13,344 nt of DNA from CAYPLH01 sp964411505 (lineage in GTDB: Bacteria; Bacillota; Clostridia; CAYPLH01; DUMO01). This document shows positions 7,752 through 13,344 of the stretch, one piece after another (position 1 is the stretch's first letter; every line of letters starts with the position of its first letter). The position numbers and the translations under genes were made by a program. The stretch lies in the NCBI GenBank assembly GCA_964411505.1, contig CAYPLH010000081.1, positions 1 to 13,344 of the forward strand, read 5' to 3'. Under the pieces are notes generated by a model. The model ran no database searches, was not told the origin of the DNA, and saw nothing but the letters and a program-made list of their open reading frames with translations.

Positions 7752-8054
7752 TCAAGCTTGATACGCTTTATCCACCTCAGCTAACATATTGTACACTGCT
7801 TCATAGCTTTCGCAAACGTTATCTGGAGAATTGTAATTGTCTGTAATTTCACGCAACTTAATGAACTCTTCATTTAGTTCAGGTTTTTCATCTCCCGCGT
7901 CTTTTGTTTTCTTTACGATTGCATCAAATAATTTGCGAACTTCATGAAATTCCGGATGGTTACCTCCATGAACCCGCGCTACAATCGGTACATATTGCTC
8001 TAATGTTTTAAAACGAAGCTCCTTTACTGCATTAAATGTTAATTGTTTTGACAT
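7752..8054 (-). CDS. ric: Short RIC-type di-iron Fe-S cluster repair protein
   Basis: The RIC (ScdA/YtfE) family helps restore Fe-S clusters damaged by oxidants or nitric oxide. This 100-residue protein carries the motif VARVHGGNHPEFHEVRK (25-41), whose histidines 29, 33 and 37 and glutamate 35 match the family's VxRVHG..HPE metal-binding signature. Full-length ScdA is about 220 residues, so this is a half-length form lacking the N-terminal domain and the first iron ligands. Comparable short forms are annotated in clostridia as ric. I chose the ATG at 8052-8054, with GTGGTG as a weak ribosome-binding site 6 bp upstream; two GTG codons at 8066 and 8063 would add four or three residues. It is followed by the metal ATPase. 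It might work as a dimer, or donate or bind iron rather than act as a classic RIC. Confidence 0.8.
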   Translation of the reverse strand: MSKQLTFNAVKELRFKTLEQYVPIVARVHGGNHPEFHEVRKLFDAIVKKTKDAGDEKPELNEEFIKLREITDNYNSPDNVCESYEAVYNMLAEVDKAYQA

Positions 8055-8207
8055 ATGTTTCACCACTTTCTTGCGAAAATATTATGACTATTAAAGCTAA
8101 ATACGTGTTTTAACCATAACTATGCTACTTTCTTGTAAAAATTCATCATTATGCTCCTTGCATCCACCACTGCAAAAAAGGATTTCACAACATGGTAATA
8201 GGCATAT

Positions 8208-8303
8208 TATGATTATCCATCCTTCCGAGGAAGTCTGCTGCAAGCTATGCATGCACAACTTGCAGCAGAAAGTCACTCTGCGACTTTCTAGGTCATAATC
8301 ATA
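8208..8303. repeat. Multi-hairpin structured intergenic element
   Basis: Several nested inverted repeats fill this gap after the rubrerythrin-fusion stop. An outer 9-bp pair is TATGATTAT (8208-8216) with ATAATCATA (8295-8303). Inside are CTTCC/GGAAG (8222-8233), an 11-bp stem 8234-8244 with 8259-8269, and an 8-bp stem AGAAAGTC (8267-8274) with GACTTTCT (8282-8289). The last two share bases 8267-8269, so they compete at their edges. There is no U-tract on either strand, so it is not a standard terminator. It could be a 3' mRNA-stabilising structure, a small repeat element, or a control site for the genes on either side. Confidence 0.6.
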
Positions 8304-8306
8304 TTA

Positions 8307-9467
8307 TTAATAATTTTCTGCTCTCACCTCAAAATAGCTTTGAGAATATTTGCATACTGGACATACCCCAGGAGCTTTTTTGCCCATTACAAGATGCCCA
8401 CACACACGACATTCCCACATGGTTTCTTCACCTTTTTCAAACACTTTTTGCATCTTGACATTGTTTAACAAAGCACGGTAACGCTCCTCGTGGGCCTTTT
8501 CAATAGCGGCTACTCTACGGAATCTTTGTGCCAATTCACTAAATCCTTCTTCTTCTGCATCCTTTGCAAAGCGATCATACATGTCCGTCCACTCATAGTT
8601 TTCGCCTTCAGCTGCTTGTAATAGGTTTTCTGCTGTATCAGAAAGATTGCCAAGCTCCTCAAACCAAATACGAGCATGTTCCTGTTCATTTCTTGCTGTT
8701 TTTAAAAAGAGCTCTGCAATCTGATCGTATCCTTCTCTTTTAGCAACACTTGCAAAATAAGTATACTTATTTCTTGCCTGGCTTTCACCCGAAAATGCTT
8801 CTGCTAGGTTTTTCTCTGTCTTTGTTCCCGCGTACTTATTCACAGACTCAACTTTGTCTTCAATTAACACAAATACAGACGCAGGTTGCCCGCATTTTGG
8901 GCATTTGAAACCCTCAGGCAACTTCCCTTCATGAATATACCCGCAAACCGAACAACGATATTTAACCATTTTTTCATCCTCCTGTTTTTTTGTATTATTT
9001 CCTTTTTGGATATCCAACAACTTTTTTATTACTTCTGTAGGATAACCTTCCGAATGTTTACCTTTAAGTAGCCCCTGTAAAAAATCAATAGTGTTTTGAC
9101 TTTGGGGAAGCATATATCCGGCTTCACGCACAATATCCTCTGCCATAATGCGATTGGACTTTTCTATTGCAGCTGCAAGCTTTCCAGGTAATCCAGCAGC
9201 TATATTCTCCTGCTGGGATTTACTACGCAAAAGCGTATTCATTGCTTGAACAACTGCTTCTGTTTTTAACTGCTGCTGCGGATACTCCACTGGTACCATT
9301 GAGATTGCCCCAGATGGACATGCGTCTGCACAGTCTCCACACCCGTTACACTTTGCAACATCAATTATACTGTTTTCTGTATCCGTTGCACCAGTTGGAC
9401 AAACATAAAGACACAAGCAGTCTTTTGTGCATAATCGAATGTTTCTAACCGCATATTTCTTAGCCAT
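8307..9467 (-). CDS. Ferredoxin-rubrerythrin fusion protein
   Basis: Rubrerythrins reduce hydrogen peroxide to water at a di-iron centre using electrons from rubredoxin-type sites. This 386-residue cytoplasmic protein has four parts. Residues 13-50 are a two-cluster ferredoxin-like domain (cysteines 13, 17, 19, 23 and 40, 43, 46, 50). Residues 60-166 are a helical linker. Residues 168-198 are a rubredoxin-like domain (CSVCGY, CPKCG). Residues 210-340 are the ferritin-like di-iron domain with GESQAR (227-232), ExxH at 261-264, E292 and ExxH at 323-326. A second rubredoxin-like site follows (CRVC 353-356, CPVC 369-372). It starts 1 bp inside the stop of the upstream rubredoxin gene (TAATG) with a GGGAGG site, so translation is coupled. 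A reductant-linked peroxidase is the likely role. The ferredoxin may pass electrons directly to the di-iron unit. Confidence 0.9.
   Translation of the reverse strand: MAKKYAVRNIRLCTKDCLCLYVCPTGATDTENSIIDVAKCNGCGDCADACPSGAISMVPVEYPQQQLKTEAVVQAMNTLLRSKSQQENIAAGLPGKLAAAIEKSNRIMAEDIVREAGYMLPQSQNTIDFLQGLLKGKHSEGYPTEVIKKLLDIQKGNNTKKQEDEKMVKYRCSVCGYIHEGKLPEGFKCPKCGQPASVFVLIEDKVESVNKYAGTKTEKNLAEAFSGESQARNKYTYFASVAKREGYDQIAELFLKTARNEQEHARIWFEELGNLSDTAENLLQAAEGENYEWTDMYDRFAKDAEEEGFSELAQRFRRVAAIEKAHEERYRALLNNVKMQKVFEKGEETMWECRVCGHLVMGKKAPGVCPVCKYSQSYFEVRAENY
8967..8983 (-). promoter_or_regulatory. Internal ribosome-binding site and ATG at the fusion joint
   Basis: Inside the fusion gene, AGGAGG (8983-8978) lies 8 bp before an in-frame ATG (8969-8967, Met167). 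That ATG begins exactly where the rubredoxin-like domain of the rubrerythrin half begins (MVKYRCSVCGY). Initiation here would give a free 220-residue rubrerythrin as well as the 386-residue fusion. The spacing and strength match true starts elsewhere in this window. Confidence 0.6.
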
Positions 9468-10141
9468 TATTCATTCCTCCCCTCTATTTTTTCGAACTTC
9501 CAGTTTGGCACTTTACATACCGGGCAAACCTCCGGTAGAGTGTTGCCAATGTATATGAATCCACAAATAGTGCAGACATACACCCCGGTATTTTCAAGCA
9601 TGGCATCGCCCTCTTTTTGATATCGACTTAAAAGAGATTTTAATATACGAGTTACCTTTTCACTCCAAGTAAGTGCACGCTTTGCACCCCTGTCATTCGC
9701 AGTGGATGCCTCAGCATTGGCACTAGGAAATCTCTCCTCAAGATCCTTTTCAACCAAACTTATCAGCTTATCAAAACTGGGTTCATCAGCCGGAGCAGAA
9801 GCTGACTTAAAGTATTCGGCAAGCTCGGTAAACATTGCCGCCTCTTCGGGTTTATATTGTTTTTCGCAGCCTCGAGCTAGATTAGTACATATAGCGCTGA
9901 CCTCTAGTGCAGACAACTCCTTCATATCTGTTGATTCCTCAACTATTGATATTGACTTTTTAATCACAGGTGCTGCTGATTCACCCTGTTTCTTAAATTC
10001 TACCTTCGTTGCTCCACAAAGGGGACAGACCCAATCATCTGGCAAATCCCCCCACAATGTGCCTGGTACAATGCCTACTTCAGGAATTCCCTTTGCTTCA
10101 TCATAAACATACCCACATACTGTACATACATATTTACTCAA
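9467..10141 (-). CDS. Rubredoxin with a second C-terminal rubredoxin-like domain
   Basis: This is an electron carrier of a two-headed kind. Residues 1-50 form a classic rubredoxin with iron ligands Cys6, Cys9, Cys39 and Cys42, the same spacing as clostridial rubredoxins, including the PDDWVCPLCG segment. Residues 70-180 are a mostly helical region with no recognisable iron ligands but two cysteines (85, 92). Residues 188-217 are a rubrerythrin-tail-like site (CTICGFIYIG, CPVCK; cysteines 190, 193, 206, 209). A longer reading begins 7 codons upstream at 10162, but its first codons contain the ribosome-binding site AAGGAGG (10150-10156), so I chose the TTG at 10139-10141, giving 224 residues starting (M)SKYVCTVCG. 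It is coupled to the ferredoxin-rubrerythrin gene downstream, and is its likely electron donor. Confidence 0.85.
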   Translation of the reverse strand: MSKYVCTVCGYVYDEAKGIPEVGIVPGTLWGDLPDDWVCPLCGATKVEFKKQGESAAPVIKKSISIVEESTDMKELSALEVSAICTNLARGCEKQYKPEEAAMFTELAEYFKSASAPADEPSFDKLISLVEKDLEERFPSANAEASTANDRGAKRALTWSEKVTRILKSLLSRYQKEGDAMLENTGVYVCTICGFIYIGNTLPEVCPVCKVPNWKFEKIEGRNE

Positions 10142-10170
10142 ATAATCATCCTCCTTATACATATTTAATT

Positions 10171-10199
10171 TTATTAGAATACATTATTAATTTTATCAA
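10171..10199 (-). promoter_or_regulatory. Promoter of the rubredoxin-rubrerythrin operon
   Basis: Minus-strand TTGATA (10199-10194) and TAATAA (10176-10171) are separated by exactly 17 bp. A start near 10163 would leave a short leader before the AAGGAGG site and the TTG start. Confidence 0.6.
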
Positions 10200-10219
10200 T
10201 ATCATTATTCATTATCAAT
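10193..10219. promoter_or_regulatory. Candidate Fur/PerR-like operator
   Basis: On the minus strand the sequence reads TTGATAATGAATAATGATAT and continues TTGATAA, overlapping the -35 of the operon promoter. It is built of GATAAT-like hexamers resembling the Fur/PerR consensus, but it does not form a clean 7-1-7 inverted repeat, and the region is AT-rich. In Clostridium, PerR represses rubrerythrin and related genes, which makes the position sensible. The match is weak. Confidence 0.3.
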
Positions 10220-10393
10220 GACTTTTGTAATTGAAACGATTATCTATGAGTTAACTTTCCAAAATATTATTACCACAAATCCACAACCAATAACAAAACT
10301 TTGTTTGATTATCAACTATCACGCCTTGTGATGAGGTGTAACAGAGTAATAACAGCATTAGCAGTAGCGTTAAACATTCATCTCCCGTCACAC
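10220..10393. other. Non-coding stretch without recognisable features
   Basis: The gene-free interval runs from 10142 to 10483. Its ends hold the promoter region of the rubredoxin operon and the terminator of the large extracellular gene. In this middle part I see no reading frame with a ribosome-binding site, no RNA gene and no clear repeat. Confidence 0.5.
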
Positions 10394-10436
10394 AAAAAGA
10401 CCACACTAAAGTTTTAATCCTTTGTGTGGTCTTTCA
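10394..10436 (-). terminator. Terminator of the large extracellular-protein gene
   Basis: AAAGACCACAC (10396-10406) pairs with GTGTGGTCTTT, and AAAG with CTTT adds four more pairs across a one-base bulge. The loop is about 8 nt. On the minus strand the stem ends in TTTTTGTG, the proper orientation for the gene ending at 10484. It is close to symmetric and may work both ways. Confidence 0.85.
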
Positions 10437-10451
10437 TTTTGTGCCTCCAGC

Positions 10452-10474
10452 TTAAGTCATCTAAAGTGACTTAA
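10452..10474 (-). repeat. Short hairpin just after the large gene
   Basis: TTAAGTCA (10452-10459) and TGACTTAA (10467-10474) form a perfect 8-bp stem with a 7-nt loop, 9 bp past the stop codon. It has no U-tract. On the minus strand it contains AAGTCACTTT, related to strings in the intergenic regions near 885 and 8267. Confidence 0.5.
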
Positions 10475-10483
10475 TATCTTAGT

Positions 10484-13344
10484 TTACGGTTCAACTACTG
10501 TGTACGCTTCAAAGGAGGTAATGCTCGTATTTTGATTACGCTGGTACAAACCCGGATTTCCGGATTCGAATACTGTGTCGTCTATACCCTCATACATCAG
10601 CTCACCGTCAATGTAAAACTTAATCTCTGTTGACTGTTCTCCTGATGGACCTACCTCAAGCTTAAGCTCATAGTCCTTATCGGGTGACATATCAGTAAGC
10701 GCAGCATCGGGATCGTTAATAAGAGTTGTTGTCGTTCCGTCTATAATTTTCTTAACCATCCATCTACCGTCTCCATTAAGATGAGCATAGAATACATTGT
10801 TTCCCGGCTGCTCATAGCTTCCTTCTCCGGCACAGGCTGCACCTATCTGATCACTTCCTGCATTTCCGCCTGTACGTCCCACAACCTTTACCGTCTGATA
10901 TCTATGGAAGGTATCAATATCGACGTAGGCAAATCTCCGGTTGCTATGCGCCATTTTTAAGCTGCCGTCCGAAAGTGTAAATATTGATGCTTCACCAATC
11001 CAGCTATGTCCTGAATCAGAGGTGTGTGCATCTAATGTGCCCTCTCCTGTAAACCCATCGTTTGCAATAAGTGCAAATCCTTCCGGAGGCGTCGGATCCG
11101 GATCAGGGCTGGGCGTTGGCTCCGGGTCTGGGTTTGGCGTTGGTTCCGGACTAGGTTCTGCTTCTGTTGGTACCAGAATAGACGCCTTAAAGGAAGTAAT
11201 GCGTGCATTACCGTTTCTAAGGTATATGCCTGGGTTTCCGGGTCCAAAGTAAGAAGTATCTATACCTTGCCACGCTAATTCATCATCTATGAAAAATTTA
11301 ATTATAACATTTTCTCCCGAATCCCATATCTCAAGCCTGAGAGTATAATCGGTATCCGGTGAGAAACTGCCTACTACGTCCTCCACATATGTGCCCAATT
11401 GCTTGCTGATAATGCTTCCTCCACTGTTGACAGCTTTTTTCATCATCCATCTACCATCACCATGGATTTCAGCATAATAGGCATCTGCTTGACCATAATC
11501 GCCTGTTCCTGCACAAACTACACCTACATGATCACCACCAGCTGTGCCTCCCGTATGACCTGTTACTTCTGCAATCATATAACGATACTCAGGGCTTACA
11601 TTGGCATAAGCCAGAACACGGTCGCCATCACCAACTCCTACTTCTCCATCAACCAGTGTGAAGGTAGATGTCTGCCCACTCCATGTATGTCCTGACTCGG
11701 ATGTATGGGTGTCCAATGTTCCTGTTCCTGTGAATGTATCGTAAGCAACAGCCTGTGGCACTAAAACTACATCAGGAGGTAGTGTCGGTCTCGGTGTTGG
11801 CGAAGGTGTAGGCGTTGGCCATGGTATCGGGTCAGGTATAGGTGTAGGTGTTACTACAACTCCATGATCCGGATCTGTTAGGGTGATAGATATATCATCA
11901 TTCCACTGCTCGCCATAGCCAATCGGTGAAGCATATGATGATAAGATAAACTTGTTGATGCCATACTCAACATCTTCACAAATATTAAGACCTGTTTCTT
12001 CAATCTGTTTAACTCCGTCTACCCACAGCTCTATAATTCCATTACTCTGACCAGCTTCGTTGAGTTTCACATGAAGCTTCAAATCATACCACCTTGGATT
12101 CTCAAGGTCTACCGAAATCCTGTCTGCCTGTCTATACGTGATAAAGTCTTCTCCGCCTTCATGAAAACGGGAGCGCATTACGCAGAATTCTCCATTACCT
12201 GTCATCTGGATAAACACTTGATAACGGCGGTCACCATTACTATCAACCATGTTGAATAAAGAAACCTTTTGACCGTTTGCACGACCTACAAACATGACCT
12301 TTTGCTTTAGCCAAACCTCGTCAACCCTATCTTTTTGCACCTGCGGATGATCACCGAAGTAATATTCAGCTGAGTTGTCTGCAGATCCTTCGCTTACCAC
12401 CATCCTTGCACTTTTGTCACCTTCCCAAGGATCGGTTTCTATCGACAAGGAACCTGCAAAAGCAGATCTTGGAAATAGCCAAGGTGCAGGGAACGGTTCT
12501 GTTCTTTCACTTTCGAAGTCGTCGAAAAATGGGAGCCCATTACCTTCTATAGGTATAGGGGTGGCTGTAGGCGTCGGCTCAGGAGTCGGCCCTACTATTG
12601 CGAACGCTTCAAAATTAGAAATTCGGCTAGAAGCATTACGCATATAAAAACCTGGATTTCCTGGACCAGCAATAGAATTATCTACAACCTCATACTTAAG
12701 CTCTCCATCTAGATAAAACTTTATTACTGTATCTTGTCCAGACGGTTCTACTACAAGTTTAAGTTCATAGTCCTTATCTATAGAGAAGTTTTCAATTGTA
12801 CCTGAGTTTTCCGGAAACTCTACGTCAGCGCCATCGACATGCTTTCTAACATACCATTGTCCGTCACCTCGGATAATGGCATAATACATGTTTGTTCCTG
12901 CCTCTAAGAAATTTCCTGAACCAGTACATATAACGCCAACATGATTTCTTCGATCATCGCTTCCGGTACGTCCAACTACAGTAGCAATCTGGTACTTATA
13001 TTCAGAGTCTACATTAATGTACACAGATTCTCTATCGTTTTCACTAAAACCTACTCCATCATCATACAAGGTAAACTTTGATGTGTTACCTATCCAAGTA
13101 TGACCGGAATCTGAAGTGTGTAGATCCAGTGTGCCACTACCATTAAAAGTGTCATGCCCTAGCAAAATTGGATCTGGATCCGGCTCTGGCGTTGGCTCTG
13201 AAGTCGGTGTTGGATCTGGATCCGGCTCTGGTGTAGGCTCCGAAGTTGGTGTTGGATCTGGATCCGGCTCTGGTGTAGGCTCCGAAGTTGGTGTTGGATC
13301 TGGATCCGGCTCTGGTGTAGGCTCCGAAGTTGGTGTTGGATCTG
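10484..13344 (-). CDS. Large modular extracellular beta-sandwich protein (5' end outside window)
   Basis: The reading frame stays open to the right edge, so only the C-terminal 952 residues are present. The TTG at 13163-13165 is an internal codon, not a start. From right to left it encodes a Pro/Thr/Glu/Asp repeat linker (13170-13344), module A (about 13171-12590), a short PT linker, a different LamG or lyase-like module (about 12541-11864), a PTP linker, module B (about 11752-11171), a Pro/Glu/Asp linker and module C (about 11077-10487). A, B and C share DxFxGxGTLDxHTSxSGHxW near their starts, a GDGxWxxKK core and GNPGxYxRN near their ends. Each looks like a concanavalin-A-like beta sandwich, often carbohydrate-binding. 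No dockerin, SLH or sortase motif is visible at the C-terminus. Catalytic domain, signal peptide and anchor, if any, lie to the right. The exact function is unknown. Confidence 0.85.
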   Translation of the reverse strand, partial: DPTPTSEPTPEPDPDPTPTSEPTPEPDPDPTPTSEPTPEPDPDPTPTSEPTPEPDPDPILLGHDTFNGSGTLDLHTSDSGHTWIGNTSKFTLYDDGVGFSENDRESVYINVDSEYKYQIATVVGRTGSDDRRNHVGVICTGSGNFLEAGTNMYYAIIRGDGQWYVRKHVDGADVEFPENSGTIENFSIDKDYELKLVVEPSGQDTVIKFYLDGELKYEVVDNSIAGPGNPGFYMRNASSRISNFEAFAIVGPTPEPTPTATPIPIEGNGLPFFDDFESERTEPFPAPWLFPRSAFAGSLSIETDPWEGDKSARMVVSEGSADNSAEYYFGDHPQVQKDRVDEVWLKQKVMFVGRANGQKVSLFNMVDSNGDRRYQVFIQMTGNGEFCVMRSRFHEGGEDFITYRQADRISVDLENPRWYDLKLHVKLNEAGQSNGIIELWVDGVKQIEETGLNICEDVEYGINKFILSSYASPIGYGEQWNDDISITLTDPDHGVVVTPTPIPDPIPWPTPTPSPTPRPTLPPDVVLVPQAVAYDTFTGTGTLDTHTSESGHTWSGQTSTFTLVDGEVGVGDGDRVLAYANVSPEYRYMIAEVTGHTGGTAGGDHVGVVCAGTGDYGQADAYYAEIHGDGRWMMKKAVNSGGSIISKQLGTYVEDVVGSFSPDTDYTLRLEIWDSGENVIIKFFIDDELAWQGIDTSYFGPGNPGIYLRNGNARITSFKASILVPTEAEPSPEPTPNPDPEPTPSPDPDPTPPEGFALIANDGFTGEGTLDAHTSDSGHSWIGEASIFTLSDGSLKMAHSNRRFAYVDIDTFHRYQTVKVVGRTGGNAGSDQIGAACAGEGSYEQPGNNVFYAHLNGDGRWMVKKIIDGTTTTLINDPDAALTDMSPDKDYELKLEVGPSGEQSTEIKFYIDGELMYEGIDDTVFESGNPGLYQRNQNTSITSFEAYTVVEP
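13170..13344. repeat. 42-bp tandem repeat encoding a Pro/Thr linker
   Basis: Four complete 42-bp units begin at 13170, 13212, 13254 and 13296, and a fifth begins at 13338 and is cut by the window edge. Units two to four are identical. The first, nearest module A, differs at four bases, all synonymous third-codon changes. Each unit encodes PTPTSEPTPEPDPD on the minus strand, so length changes keep the frame. The array extends beyond the window by an unknown amount. Confidence 0.95.

Noticed and set aside
9702..10106. 134-codon plus-strand frame opposite the rubredoxin gene
   Set aside because: The minus strand shows both rubredoxin iron sites and a proper start. The opposite frame has no start signal.
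9467..10162. 231-residue version of the two-headed rubredoxin starting MYKEDDYL
   Set aside because: Its first codons are the AAGGAGG ribosome-binding site itself. The TTG seven codons in has ideal spacing and gives a standard rubredoxin N-terminus.
13163..13165. TTG as start of the large modular gene
   Set aside because: The frame continues upstream without a stop through the linker repeats, and no ribosome-binding site precedes the TTG.
13170..13344. CRISPR-like repeat array
   Set aside because: The 42-bp units are directly adjacent with no unique spacers, and they encode a regular Pro/Thr linker in frame.
1..13344. tRNA, rRNA, insertion sequences or phage genes
   Set aside because: No cloverleaf, rRNA segment, transposase, integrase or phage structural motif was recognised on either strand.

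Overview
The window is low-GC DNA that looks like an anaerobic Firmicute of the Clostridia. The signs are an infC-rpmI-rplT operon with an attenuator leader and an ATT-started infC, a single-chain pyruvate:ferredoxin oxidoreductase, a small DUF3787-type protein of clostridial spore formers, several rubredoxin/rubrerythrin proteins, strong AGGAGG ribosome-binding sites, and a large extracellular modular protein with Pro/Thr linkers as in (hemi)cellulolytic clostridia. Genus cannot be fixed from the sequence alone. Almost every gene is on the minus strand.

Layout: positions 1-234 hold the 3' region of the ribosomal operon (hairpins, no gene). Positions 235-1547 carry rplT, rpmI and infC, read right to left, from a sigma-A-like promoter at 1715-1744 through a leader (1548 to about 1708) with an intrinsic terminator and a sequence able to compete with its stem. 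A divergent promoter at 1884-1912 drives a 55-residue plus-strand gene (1942-2109), which ends against the PFOR gene (2162-5686) at a shared hairpin terminator.

Positions 5849-10141 look like an iron, oxygen and nitrosative-stress block. Reading from the promoter near 10170-10199, it has a rubredoxin-linker-rubredoxin protein, a ferredoxin-rubrerythrin fusion coupled to it by a TAATG overlap, a structured intergenic element, a short RIC-type di-iron protein (Fe-S cluster repair), and a P1B-type metal ATPase with an atypical CPG motif. Rubredoxins and ferredoxins would feed electrons to the peroxide-reducing di-iron centre, RIC would protect or restore Fe-S enzymes, and the ATPase would move a metal ion, perhaps Fe(II). 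The oxygen-sensitive PFOR next door is a plausible beneficiary and also makes the reduced ferredoxin that could feed the system.

Positions 10142-10483 are non-coding: promoter, an AT-rich Fur/PerR-like sequence, and a strong terminator for the gene beyond. Positions 10484-13344 are the C-terminal 952 residues of a large secreted-type protein, open at the window edge. It has three copies of a roughly 195-residue beta-sandwich module, one different LamG/lyase-like module, and Pro/Thr/Glu/Asp linkers. One linker is encoded by a nearly perfect 42-bp tandem repeat that runs off the window.

The most unusual points are the ferredoxin-rubrerythrin fusion with a perfect internal ribosome-binding site and ATG at the fusion joint, the CPG-type metal ATPase paired with a half-length RIC protein, and the tandem-repeat linker. 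No obviously new multi-gene system is visible.
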